Positions 9,241 to 18,469 of a stretch of DNA of 64,000 nt are shown piece after piece. Source of the stretch: Rhodocyclales bacterium GT-UBC. Its GTDB lineage: Bacteria; Pseudomonadota; Gammaproteobacteria; Burkholderiales; Rhodocyclaceae. The translations under genes and the position numbers were made by a program. The number at the start of each line of letters is the position of its first letter. The first letter of the stretch is position 1. The notes beneath the pieces were generated by a model. It saw only the letters and a list, made by a program, of their open reading frames with translations, searched no databases and had not been told where the DNA came from. Where the stretch lies: the NCBI GenBank assembly GCA_003583745.1, contig QXPY01000013.1, positions 1 through 64,000 of the forward strand, written 5' to 3'.

Positions 9241-9756
9241 TCAAGGCGTTTTGACGATGCGATCGAGAATTGCCGAGAGTGAAGATGTTTGCGTATCGAA
9301 ACAAAAATCAGGAGCGATCGGTGGCTCGTAGGGAGCATCCCAACCGGTCAGATCCTTGATTTGGCCGAGTCTTGCTTTGGCATAGAGACCTTTGGGGTCG
9401 CGCCGGATGCACTCTTCCAGCGTCGTATTCAAATGAATCTCACAAAATTCGCCGGGGGCAAACAAACTACGTACACGTTGCCGATCTGCTGCAAAGGGCG
9501 AAACAAAGGCGCAAATCGGGGTGATTCCAGCGCTGACAAACAGGCGTGCCACTTCTCCGGCGCGTCGAATATTTTCTGTACGGTCCTGGTCGGTCAATCC
9601 GAGATCGGCACATAAGCCACGGCGCAGTTCGTCGCCGTCGAGTACAAATGTTTGTAGGCCATCTTGGCTCAGTCGCGCGGCGAGTGCGCGGGCAAGGGTG
9701 GTCTTGCCGGCGGCGGGCAGTCCGGTTATCCAGTAGATGCGGGGGGTTGCGTTCAT
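9241..9756 (-). CDS. cysC: adenylylsulfate (APS) kinase
   Basis: 171 residues that match the full length of CysC: Walker A GLPAAGKTT (about 12-20), DGDELRRGLCADLG (about 40-53) with the APS-binding RTENIRR that follows, and the family's KGLYAKARLGQIKDLTG segment (about 122-138). It phosphorylates APS to make PAPS. It is a stand-alone kinase: no ATP sulfurylase (cysD/cysN or sat) and no assimilation gene is nearby. Placed directly before a sulfotransferase, it most likely supplies that enzyme with donor rather than serving cysteine synthesis. Confidence 0.93.
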   Translation of the reverse strand: MNATPRIYWITGLPAAGKTTLARALAARLSQDGLQTFVLDGDELRRGLCADLGLTDQDRTENIRRAGEVARLFVSAGITPICAFVSPFAADRQRVRSLFAPGEFCEIHLNTTLEECIRRDPKGLYAKARLGQIKDLTGWDAPYEPPIAPDFCFDTQTSSLSAILDRIVKTP

Positions 9757-9817
9757 CGTTCAGGGCAAGGGAGCGAATATTGCCTGTATCGTAAGGCTGT
9801 TTCGCCTTTTTGTCCGA

Positions 9818-9844
9818 GGGATATTCCACAAAATGGGAATTCCC
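9818..9844. promoter_or_regulatory. tandem palindromes upstream of cysC cluster
   Basis: GGGATATTCC (9818-9827) and the perfect palindrome GGGAATTCCC (9835-9844) are separated by an AT-rich 7-mer, a 17-bp centre-to-centre distance. They lie about 60-90 bases before the cysC start. The form suggests an operator, but the regulator is unknown. Confidence 0.4.
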
Positions 9845-9988
9845 TAATCTACAAATGAATGCTGTCTTTGGGGCCGGATTCCGCTGTGGCAGGCGGGTTG
9901 CCTCGGCTTAAGCGGGTTGCCGGGCGTTATTCGATTGGCGTTTTTCTGTCTTCGGTGTCGCAAAAGCTTGTCTTGCGCTTCAGGCAAC

Positions 9989-10012
9989 AAAAAACCCGCA
10001 CGTAGCGGGTTT
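9989..10012 (-). terminator. rho-independent terminator of tRNA operon
   Basis: On the minus strand AAACCCGC-TACGT-GCGGGTTT is followed by further T residues. It lies 20 bases past the CCA end of tRNA-Leu. The stretch 9845-9985 between it and the cysC promoter region shows no gene. Confidence 0.85.
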
Positions 10013-10031
10013 GAAGTTTTGCTGCTTTATT

Positions 10032-10116
10032 TGGTGCTCTGGGCGAGACTCGAACTCGCACACCTTACGGCACTACCCCCTCAAGATAGCGTGTCTACCA
10101 ATTTCACCACCAGAGC
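10032..10116 (-). tRNA. tRNA-Leu (GAG)
   Basis: Read on the minus strand it begins GCTCTGG and ends CCAGAGC plus ACCA, with an anticodon stem CTATC/GGTAG around TTGAGGG (anticodon GAG), a long variable arm and a GTTCGAGTC T-loop. The CCA end is encoded. The 85-base length and long variable arm fit class II leucine tRNA. Confidence 0.93.
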
Positions 10117-10118
10117 CT

Positions 10119-10194
10119 TGGTGCGTCCTGACGGGGTCGAACCGCCGACATTCGCCTTGTAAGGGCGACGCTCTACCAACTGAGCTAAGAACGC
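10119..10194 (-). tRNA. tRNA-Val (TAC)
   Basis: On the minus strand GCGTTCT pairs with AGGACGC at the acceptor, the D-arm reads AGCTCAGTTGGTAGAGC, the anticodon stem TCGCC/GGCGA encloses CTTACAA (anticodon TAC), and the T-loop is GGTTCGACCCC. CCA is encoded. It precedes tRNA-Leu by two bases in the same transcript. Confidence 0.93.
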
Positions 10195-10205
10195 GAAGGG
10201 GGCGC

Positions 10206-10236
10206 ATTATAACGGGTAAAGTCGGATGTGGGTCAA
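10206..10236 (-). promoter_or_regulatory. sigma-70 promoter of tRNA-Val-Leu operon
   Basis: On the minus strand TTGACC (10236-10231) and a perfect TATAAT (10211-10206) are 19 bases apart, with transcription predicted to start a few bases before tRNA-Val. Confidence 0.75.
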
Positions 10237-10366
10237 TATTTTTTTTGGGGGTTCGGTTTTTTCGTTAGCGCTTGTTTTCAGCTCATATGGCATGTTTATT
10301 GCTATTTTTAATGACTTTGCTTGACCGGTTTGTCTCTTGCTGTTCTTTGCACAGGGGTTCAATTTC

Positions 10367-11983
10367 ATGGATGACAAAAAGCGAGTTTGGGCGGGGATTG
10401 CCGGATTGGGTGGCGTCAGCGTGGTGACGGCTGGTCTGGCTTATGTCGCTTTGCCCGTCGCCTGGGCGCTCTGTGTCGTGGCTGTCGTTCCATGGCTTGC
10501 CATGGCGGCTTTTTTTACAAGTCGAACGGAGGCTCGGGCGGGCGTTGTCGAGGCGGGGGGCGGCGCGGATTCGAGTCCGGCCCTGGTTGAGGCCTTCAAC
10601 GCACTGGGGGCGGGGCGATTGGAGGCGCCGCTGTCCCTGGATGGTGTTCCGGCACAACTGGCCGAAGCTTGCCGGGAGGCGAATCGGCAAATGCTGACGA
10701 TGGTGCAGGAAATTTGCCGAGGCGGTGTCGATATGGATGCTCAGACTCGCCGCATTTCGCTGATCAGCGAATTTTTGACTCATGGTTCGCGTCAGCAGAT
10801 GGATGCCAGCTACGCGATCGAAGAGCGGGCTGCCGCGCTTTCTGCCTTGGCGAGGGATGGTGCGCTACGGGCCGAGGCGGATGCGGGTTCGGCGCGGGCC
10901 ATGTCGCATCGCGCCGAGCAGGTTATTGATGCGGCGCGGCGGTCGAGTGACATGGCCGAACGCATTGCGCTGGTCAGTCGGGAGATGGATTCGATCATCC
11001 AGAATGCCCAGAAGATTGCCAAGCAGACCAGCCTGTTGGCACTCAATGCGGCAATCGAAGCGGCTCGTGCCGGCGAGGTGGGGCGCGGGTTCGCGGTCGT
11101 TGCTGACGAGGTCAATAAATTGGCTGAGAAAAGTACCCAGTCGGCCCAGGAAATCAGCGAAAAGCTCTTGAATGCGCAGGCCTTGGCGGAAGATACGCGG
11201 GCCAGTTCGTACGAGGCCGAGCGCCAGATCGAGTCGTTGGTCCAAGGCCTGGCCGAACTTGCGCAACGCTCCGAGGGCAGCGTCGCGGTCAATCAGCAGC
11301 AAGTCAGCGAGATCGAGGGGATTCAACAGGAGTCACAGCATATTTTCAGCGGTGCCCTGCAGCATGCCGGGGTGGCCGAAAAAGTGTTGATTTGTACGGA
11401 AGGACTGGAGCGTGCCGGTCAGGTGCTGTTTCGTGGTCTCGGCCGCTTCAGCGGAAGCGGTTTGGCTCGACCTTCGACGATGGAGGTTGATTCGGCTCGC
11501 TTGCTGGCAGAGTTGATCGAATGGAACGAGGCGTTGGTTTCAGGTATTCCGGAAATCGATGAGCAGCACCGCGAAATCGTGCACCAACTCAATCACCTGT
11601 TCCAGACGCTCAATCAAGGCCTGGCCAGCGAGACGGCTGTACTTTATGCGGCGACCGGCCGCTTGCTCGACTGGATCGTCCAGCATTTCAATTACGAACA
11701 AGCCTGGTTGGCCAAGACTGACGATCCAAATCAGAAGCGCCATTTCGCGCATCACGAGAAAGTGATTCAGGATATGAAGCTGCGTGTCGACAAGCTGCAC
11801 TCGACCGATGTGCGTACGGCTTACGACATCTTGCGCGAATTGCGCCGTTGGCTGGTCAATCACATCCTCGACGAAGACCTCGCGGCCTGCGTCTATCTGC
11901 GTGCCTGTCCGCAAGGCAAGCCGGATTGGCAACCGGTTCTGGTTGAAGCGCAGGGTGCCGAAAACAAGATAGAACTGTTCTGA
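10367..11983 (+). CDS. methyl-accepting protein fused to bacteriohemerythrin
   Basis: 538 residues. A short N-terminus is followed by a two-helix membrane hairpin (about 7-50) with almost no periplasmic loop, then a cytoplasmic coiled coil with the receptor signalling core [20 protein letters not shown] (about 222-241), and a C-terminal hemerythrin domain (about 383-515) with [23 protein letters not shown], HxxHH and NHILDED ligand motifs for a di-iron centre. Hemerythrin-fused receptors such as DcrH bind O2, so this is probably an aerotaxis or redox sensor facing the cytoplasm. The ATG at 10367 follows AGGGG; the TTG at 10337 is rejected. No che genes are nearby. Confidence 0.88.
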   Translation: MDDKKRVWAGIAGLGGVSVVTAGLAYVALPVAWALCVVAVVPWLAMAAFFTSRTEARAGVVEAGGGADSSPALVEAFNALGAGRLEAPLSLDGVPAQLAEACREANRQMLTMVQEICRGGVDMDAQTRRISLISEFLTHGSRQQMDASYAIEERAAALSALARDGALRAEADAGSARAMSHRAEQVIDAARRSSDMAERIALVSREMDSIIQNAQKIAKQTSLLALNAAIEAARAGEVGRGFAVVADEVNKLAEKSTQSAQEISEKLLNAQALAEDTRASSYEAERQIESLVQGLAELAQRSEGSVAVNQQQVSEIEGIQQESQHIFSGALQHAGVAEKVLICTEGLERAGQVLFRGLGRFSGSGLARPSTMEVDSARLLAELIEWNEALVSGIPEIDEQHREIVHQLNHLFQTLNQGLASETAVLYAATGRLLDWIVQHFNYEQAWLAKTDDPNQKRHFAHHEKVIQDMKLRVDKLHSTDVRTAYDILRELRRWLVNHILDEDLAACVYLRACPQGKPDWQPVLVEAQGAENKIELF

Positions 11984-12011
11984 TGGCATCCGGCATGCGT
12001 TGAAAGGGACG

Positions 12012-12035
12012 AAAAAAAGGAGGCTCGCAGCCTCC
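12012..12035 (-). terminator. rho-independent terminator
   Basis: On the minus strand GGAGGCT-GCG-AGCCTCC is followed by seven T. It ends the outer-membrane protein gene and may also slow plus-strand transcripts from the chemoreceptor. Confidence 0.8.
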
Positions 12036-12055
12036 TCGTCGGCTAGTCCGAGCGA

Positions 12056-12610
12056 TCAGAAGTTGATCCCGACTTTGGCCAGAAGGGCCCAGTTTTCAAA
12101 TCCGACTTGTTCGCGTTCGTTGGTGTTCAGATAACGCAGGTCGATGCCCGAGTAATACATGCCCTTGCGGAAGTTGGCGCCTGCGACCAGCCCATAGCCG
12201 AACAGGTTCTTGTCGCGATTGCCGTTTTCGGCTTTGACCATGGCGAGAGCCGGGCCGGCCCCGAACGAGAAGCCGTTCCCGAGGGGGATGGTGTAGCGCG
12301 GCGACAGTTCGAAGGAGGTCGCCTTGATGCCGGCGTGATCGACGTGATTGATCTGGACGTGCGTACGGATGCGGTTGTCGGGTGACTGCAGCAGGCCACA
12401 GTTCATGTTGAAGTCGAGGCCGTAGACCGCCATCGTGTCGTCTTTTCCGCTGGCTGCATTGAGCACGCCGGCACTGATGGCGAGGGTGGGCTCGAATTTG
12501 AAGCCGCTTTCCAGGCCGGGAAGCAGGCGCCAGCCATCGGCATGGCTGGCGGTGGCGGAAAGAGCAAGGCTGCCGATGAACAGCGTGGTGGCAATGGCGC
12601 GGACGGACAT
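12056..12610 (-). CDS. outer-membrane beta-barrel protein
   Basis: 184 residues with a Sec signal peptide (cleavage after SHA, near residue 24) and alternating hydrophobic strands ending in KVGINF, a C-terminal Phe typical of BAM-assembled barrels. The length suits an eight-strand barrel of the OmpW/OmpX size class, but I cannot assign a named family. The gene is isolated between the chemoreceptor and a divergent gene and has its own terminator. Confidence 0.75.
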   Translation of the reverse strand: MSVRAIATTLFIGSLALSATASHADGWRLLPGLESGFKFEPTLAISAGVLNAASGKDDTMAVYGLDFNMNCGLLQSPDNRIRTHVQINHVDHAGIKATSFELSPRYTIPLGNGFSFGAGPALAMVKAENGNRDKNLFGYGLVAGANFRKGMYYSGIDLRYLNTNEREQVGFENWALLAKVGINF

Positions 12611-12708
12611 GCGGTGTCTCCTGGTGTGGTGAAGGAAGAATGAAATGGATCGGCTGTTGGGCCGGTCGCCATGACGAATCAGTTTGGCGGGGCGGCGAGC
12701 AGCTGTCT

Positions 12709-12722
12709 GTGACTCAAGTCAC
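12709..12722. promoter_or_regulatory. 14-bp palindrome in divergent intergenic region
   Basis: GTGACT-CA-AGTCAC is a perfect dyad about 100 bases upstream of the outer-membrane protein gene. It is embedded in GC-rich imperfectly complementary flanks. It could be an operator. The rest of the 320-base region 12611-12931 shows no gene. Confidence 0.3.
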
Positions 12723-12931
12723 CGAGCGCCCGCCCCGGGGTGAAATTGCTGAAAACGGGAAAAGTTGTCTCGAAATCGGGATGCGCTAGCCTTCACTGAG
12801 CGGCGAACGGCCGATTGACGCCTGGTGCGTCGATTGCATTGACGGCGATTCCACCGACCTGGCTGATGCGATCCAGATCGCTTGGCCCGTTAAATGCATT
12901 GGCGTGCCGGTTCAATTCGCGCTGTCCATTC

Positions 12932-13957
12932 ATGCAAGCTCATATCAATCCGAAACCTGGTTCCGAGGATTTGTCCCTTCGCTCGCCGTGGCACATGCCC
13001 GGCGGGTTGGGTAGCCCGGCTGGGGCGCGTGGCGAATCGTCTCCCCAACCGGTCCCGGCCGGGCAGCCGATTGCGCTGGCGGCCGACGCACATCCGGGGC
13101 AATTCGCTTCCATGTCCCGTGGACGCGCGGTGACGACGAGCGACTACCTGTCCCTGTTCCTCCAGGCGCTGCCACCGCCGCCATCTTCCGTGCGTCTGGC
13201 CTTGAGCGATGCTTCCGGGGCACAGATGAGCCGATCCTTCTATCGTTGTTTGACGCGCGAGCTGGGCGGTTTGGGAATCGACGATCTGGTGCTGAGCCAA
13301 CCTGCTGCTGCGCCACCCTGCGATTGGCTGGGCGAGGCCGTAGCGTTTGCCAAGGCGGCTTGTCGTGTGCCGCATGTCAGCTTGCGCGGCGATCTGTTTG
13401 CGCTGAGCGAGGAAGCCTTGGTTCGGGCGCTGGCTGCCGGACTGGATTGCCTGATGATCGAGTTGAACAGCGATGAGTCGAACTGGCCAGGTTTGACGGA
13501 ACCCGAGCGTCTGGCCTATGCCGCCAGCCTGGAAAATCGCTTGCGGCGCGTGTTGCTGCGCCGAGACGAAAACGATACCCATCTCCACAAATGTGTCGTC
13601 AAACTAGTCAGGATGGGTCGGCAACCGACTGACGAGGCATTTGATGCGGTCGTCGAGAAACTGGGCGAAATGTGTGAGGTTTTCGTTATCGAGCGCCCGG
13701 AAGGAGCTGTCAACAGCTTGGGGATGCCGACGACAAACCTGTGCTGGGGCCCGTTCACCGAGGCTTTTATCGATGCCAGCGGCCATCTGCTGGCCTGTCG
13801 CCATGATGTGACCGGGCGCTCCTTCGTGGCCGACCTGAAAGCCATCGAGTTCATGCAGGCCTGGCATGGCCAGCCATTTCAGGATACCCGGCGGGCGCAA
13901 CTGGCTGGCGGCGAACGGGCCTGCCTGTGCGCGCACTGCCCTGGGCAGCTTCCCTGA
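12932..13957 (+). CDS. SPASM/twitch-domain protein lacking radical SAM CxxxCxxC
   Basis: About 342 residues. The C-terminal part has CWGPFTEAFIDASGHLLAC (Cys 271 and 289, the C-x12-G-x4-C start of a SPASM or twitch domain) and a terminal CLCAHC (Cys 332, 334, 337). The middle (about 105-190) follows the beta-alpha pattern of a radical SAM barrel, including an LGIDDLVLSQ strand and an AKAACRVPHVSLRG strand, but no CxxxCxxC is present in this frame, and the Pro/Gly-rich N-terminus looks non-domain. It may bind an auxiliary Fe-S cluster without SAM chemistry, or be a decayed rSAM enzyme. The start is uncertain: no ribosome site is evident before 12932. Confidence 0.6.
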   Translation: MQAHINPKPGSEDLSLRSPWHMPGGLGSPAGARGESSPQPVPAGQPIALAADAHPGQFASMSRGRAVTTSDYLSLFLQALPPPPSSVRLALSDASGAQMSRSFYRCLTRELGGLGIDDLVLSQPAAAPPCDWLGEAVAFAKAACRVPHVSLRGDLFALSEEALVRALAAGLDCLMIELNSDESNWPGLTEPERLAYAASLENRLRRVLLRRDENDTHLHKCVVKLVRMGRQPTDEAFDAVVEKLGEMCEVFVIERPEGAVNSLGMPTTNLCWGPFTEAFIDASGHLLACRHDVTGRSFVADLKAIEFMQAWHGQPFQDTRRAQLAGGERACLCAHCPGQLP

Positions 13958-14014
13958 GCAACTGGAGGAAGCCTGCTTTATGCTGTCGTTTCACATGACA
14001 GCGGATCTCAAGCG

Positions 14015-14506
14015 ATGCCTAGAAAACGCAGGAAAAAAGTCGCTCGGCCGACGTATCTCTCGGTGGGGCCACTACCCGAGCGGCTGATGCCGAAATATGC
14101 CGATCGCCTGTTGGTGTTTAGCGATGCCAGCAATCGACGGCAGGGCGGACTGGCCGTGGTGCTCTTCGCCGACGTGTTTGCGGCACCCTTGGTCGCGGTG
14201 CGGAGCGTGCCGTTGCAGGGAAGTAACGAACTGGAATTGCAGGCGGCCTTGTTTGCCCTGGCCGAGGTTGTGCGGCGATTCCCGCAGCGGCCATTTACGT
14301 TGTTCTCTGACAACCATGATGCGGTGTTGCGCCTGCAGCGTGCGGCGCGCGACGGCTTGGCGCAGGATCAGCCGCTTGCGGCGATGTTCTTGCATCTCGG
14401 CTTGGGGCGCTTGCCGGACGACTGCGATATCCAGTGGATACGCGCGCACGGCACATGTCGTGGCAATGCCTTGGCCGATCAACATGCCGCCAGGGCGGCC
14501 GAGTGA
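14015..14506 (+). CDS. RNase HI-like protein
   Basis: 163 residues with the RNase H fold signature: D37 in LLVFSDAS, E74 in NELELQAALFAL, D99 in FTLFSDN and D155 in GNALADQHA, plus the IQWIRAHGT strand seen before the last helix in RNase HI. The basic N-terminus (PRKRRKK) could bind nucleic acid. Spacing resembles the plant or archaeal RNase HI-like group more than E. coli RnhA, and the classic RnhA is also present in this window (30573-31019), so this is a paralogue of unknown role. It follows the SPASM protein by about 57 bases. Confidence 0.75.
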   Translation: MPRKRRKKVARPTYLSVGPLPERLMPKYADRLLVFSDASNRRQGGLAVVLFADVFAAPLVAVRSVPLQGSNELELQAALFALAEVVRRFPQRPFTLFSDNHDAVLRLQRAARDGLAQDQPLAAMFLHLGLGRLPDDCDIQWIRAHGTCRGNALADQHAARAAE

Positions 14507-14509
14507 TAT

Positions 14510-15833
<1,324 letters not shown>

Positions 15834-15844
<11 letters not shown>

Positions 15845-16199
15845 GAATCACTTCCTTGGCGTAACTGGGGCGGTGCAGGTCGGCGGTCTCGACGCTGAGC
15901 TGGATTTCCTCGCGGCCGCTGCGGTCGACCACGCTGCCCAGCGCTGCCAGCACGGCATCGGCCAGTTGCTTGCGTTCTTCGTCGTTGCGCCCGGCCAGCA
16001 GGGCAATGCGAACGTGGATGAAGGCGCGCATCGCTGGCTTGACGCCGACCCGGAAGACGTCGAGGCCGATGGCGCGGCTCTTGATGTCGGGTTCGCTAAA
16101 CAGACCGGAATCGAACATGGCTTCGTTGATTGCGTTCAGCGCCTTGCTCGGGTTGAAGCCGGTCAGGTTGCGGGTGTATTCAAGGGTGAGGTGAGGCAT
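15834..16199 (-). CDS. 5-carboxymethyl-2-hydroxymuconate isomerase-like tautomerase
   Basis: 121 residues beginning MPHLTLEYTRNL with the catalytic Pro2 of the tautomerase superfamily, and the length and layout of CHMI (HpaF-type), which isomerises 5-carboxymethyl-2-hydroxymuconate in homoprotocatechuate breakdown. No other meta-cleavage genes are in the window, so the true substrate is open. It sits between the sensor and regulator genes, overlapping dctB by 20 bases and dctD by 11, which ties it to the same transcript and suggests a role with the imported compound. Confidence 0.8.
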
Positions 16200-17994
16200 C
16201 GGATTCTCCAGCGGCGGGCAGCGTCAAGACGAAGACGGCGCCGCCATCGGCGGCGTTGTGGGCGGAAAGGGTACCACCGTAGCTTTCGACGATGGTCAGC
16301 GAAATGGCCAGGCCGAGACCGAGGCCTTCGCCGGCCGGCTTGGTGGTGTAGAAGGGTTCGAACAGATGGTGTCGCGCCTCGTCGGCCAGCCCGGGGCCAT
16401 GGTCGCGGACTTCGATGGCCACCATGTCGTCCTGCCGGCGAGCCGCGATTTCCAGGCGGGGGGTGGGTAGCCGGCTCATCGCATCGAGGCCGTTGCGCAA
16501 CAGGTTGACCAGCACCTGCTCCAACCGGCCGGCTTCGGCGATCACCAACAGGCCTTCGAGTTGCGGGGCGATGTCGATGCGGGCGGCGATTTCGCGGCGG
16601 CGCGGCTCGACGATCATCACGGCGTGCTCGATGGCGCTGGCCACCGTCACCGCTTGCGGCGTCGGCGCTTCCTTGCGGGCGAAGGTCTTGAGCTGGCGGA
16701 CGATGCGGCCGGTGCGGTCGACCAGCTGGCTGATCATCTGCAGGTTTTCGCCGACTTCGTCGTAGCGGCCGCGGGCGAGCAGGGCCGAGGCATTGTCGGC
16801 AAAGGTCTGCAGGGCAGCCAGCGGCTGGTTGAGTTCGTGGCTGATGCCGGCCGACATCTGGCCCAGGGTGGCCAGCTTGCCGGCCTGCACCGCCGCATCA
16901 CGGGTTTCGCGCAGGATCGCCTTGGTGCTTTCCAGCGCGGCAATCTGCTCGGTGAGATCGGCGGTGCGCTCGGCGATGCGCTCTTCCAGTTCGCCATAGA
17001 CCCGGCGCAGTTCTTCGCGGCGCCGGGCGCGGTGACGGAAGTGGGCGGCCAGGCCGAGAGCGAAGGCGGTGGCGAAGGCGATGGCGGTAGCGACGCCGAG
17101 GGCGGCAGCCCGGGCTTCGCCGGGGTCGCCGAGCTGGACGACCTGCCAGCCGAGGCCGCCGACGGCGCGGCTGTGAATCAGCCGGTCGCGTGCCGTTTCG
17201 CCGGCCAGGGCGAGGCGAATCGGGGTGGCTGGCGCATTCGGGATGGCGCGGTCGGCCAGAGGCAGGAATGCCTGTTGGCCGTACTGGCGGGTTTCTTCGA
17301 GGCGGGCGACGGCCTTGGGGCTGAGCGGCGCCAGCGTGTGGTAGCGCAGCTTGCGGTCTGACGAGAGGAAGACCACGCCATCGGCATCGGCCAGCAGCAG
17401 CGTGTCGCCGGCGCCGATCAGCGCCTGTTCCATGGCCTCCAGCCCGACCTTGACGACGATGACGCCCAATACCTTGCCTTGGTCGCGCACCGGGGCGGCG
17501 AGAAAGTAGCCGGATTCGCCGGTGGTGAAGCCGACGCCGTAGAAGCGGCCCAGGCCGTCGGTCATGGCGTCGCGAAAATAGGGGCGGAAGGCGTAGTTGT
17601 GGCCAACGAAGCTGCGCGGCAGGCGCCAGTTGCTGGCGGCCAGCGTATTGCCCTGGGCGTCGATCAGGAAGGTGACGGCGACCGCGGCGCCTTGCTGAAC
17701 GGCTTCGAGGTAGGCATTGGCGGCGGCGATGCGCTGCGGGTCGCCCGGTTCGCGCAGCAGGGCGGCCAGCGAAGGATCGAGGGCGAGCAGGCCGGGCAGC
17801 GACTCGTGGCGCGACAGCGTCGCTTCGAGCGATAGCGCGAAGGCGTCGAGGCGCTGGGCCGAACTGTGTCGCTCGCTGTCGAGATAGATCGCGAACAGGG
17901 CGCGATAGGCCAGCCAGCCGAGCAGCAGGCAAAACACTGCTGCCGCCGCGATCTGCAGCGCCGGACGGCGTTGGCGGGACGGGTTCAGCGGCAT
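16180..17994 (-). CDS. dctB: sensor histidine kinase, DctB family
   Basis: 604 residues: N-terminal membrane helix (about 13-33), a periplasmic dCache-like sensor (about 45-290), a second membrane helix (about 295-315), a coiled coil, the H-box GISHELNQPLAALQTF typical of DctB-type kinases, and a HATPase domain with N, DHGPGLADE and GEGLGLGLAIS boxes. It is the partner of the sigma-54 regulator encoded two genes downstream. The periplasmic domain of this class senses C4-dicarboxylates or other small carboxylates; the actual ligand cannot be told from sequence. Confidence 0.87.
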   Translation of the reverse strand: MPLNPSRQRRPALQIAAAAVFCLLLGWLAYRALFAIYLDSERHSSAQRLDAFALSLEATLSRHESLPGLLALDPSLAALLREPGDPQRIAAANAYLEAVQQGAAVAVTFLIDAQGNTLAASNWRLPRSFVGHNYAFRPYFRDAMTDGLGRFYGVGFTTGESGYFLAAPVRDQGKVLGVIVVKVGLEAMEQALIGAGDTLLLADADGVVFLSSDRKLRYHTLAPLSPKAVARLEETRQYGQQAFLPLADRAIPNAPATPIRLALAGETARDRLIHSRAVGGLGWQVVQLGDPGEARAAALGVATAIAFATAFALGLAAHFRHRARRREELRRVYGELEERIAERTADLTEQIAALESTKAILRETRDAAVQAGKLATLGQMSAGISHELNQPLAALQTFADNASALLARGRYDEVGENLQMISQLVDRTGRIVRQLKTFARKEAPTPQAVTVASAIEHAVMIVEPRRREIAARIDIAPQLEGLLVIAEAGRLEQVLVNLLRNGLDAMSRLPTPRLEIAARRQDDMVAIEVRDHGPGLADEARHHLFEPFYTTKPAGEGLGLGLAISLTIVESYGGTLSAHNAADGGAVFVLTLPAAGESDASPHP

Positions 17995-18009
17995 CGGCTG
18001 GCGGATGGC

Positions 18010-18441
18010 TTACCAGTGGTCATGCCGATCGCGCCGCTCCTGGCGGTAATTGGTCACTTCGAGACGGATGCCATCGGGATCGGCGAGGAAACAGGCCCAG
18101 TAATCGGGCGCGTATTCCGGAAAGTGGCGAGCCGGCGTGGCGTCGATGCCGAGCGCCCGCAGTTGTGCCGCGACCTGCTGCACATCCTCGATGCTGGCGA
18201 CGCGCAGGCAGAAATGGTGCAGGCCGGGGGCCTCGCTGCTGTGCGGGCCGGGGCGCCTGGCCGGGCGCAGCACATAGCCGAAATGGCGGTTGAAATACTG
18301 GACGTGCGGGTCGTCACCCAGCGTGAAGCTGTTTTTGCGAAAACCCAGCACGTCCTGCAAGACACGGTCGTAGAACGCCTCGGCGCGAAGCAGATCGGAA
18401 ACGGCGATGTAGATGTGGTCGATTCCGATAACTTCGGTCAT
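18010..18441 (-). CDS. VOC (glyoxalase/dioxygenase superfamily) protein
   Basis: 143 residues with two beta-alpha-beta-beta-beta modules: IGIDHIYIAVSDLLRAEAFY at the N-terminus and GLHHFCLRVASIEDV in the middle, ending with ACFLADPDGIRLEVTN. Metal ligands are consistent with His (HIYI), His (HHFC) and the last Glu. Members include glyoxalase I, fosfomycin-resistance enzymes and extradiol dioxygenases; the single pair of modules fits a small enzyme. Its place between an importer and a CHMI-like gene makes a step in ring-cleavage catabolism plausible, but this is inference. Confidence 0.8.
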   Translation of the reverse strand: MTEVIGIDHIYIAVSDLLRAEAFYDRVLQDVLGFRKNSFTLGDDPHVQYFNRHFGYVLRPARRPGPHSSEAPGLHHFCLRVASIEDVQQVAAQLRALGIDATPARHFPEYAPDYWACFLADPDGIRLEVTNYRQERRDRHDHW

Positions 18442-18469
18442 GGCGGCTCCCCGGTCAGAATCGTCGATT

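Noticed and set aside
9221..9304. Longer start for the sulfotransferase
   Set aside because: The extra 28 residues overlap cysC and are unlike the family; the PRSGST strand normally begins within the first ten residues.
16561..17361. Plus-strand reading frame of 266 codons antisense to dctB
   Set aside because: It is a shadow of a high-GC gene, with low-complexity Gly/Ala composition and no domain.
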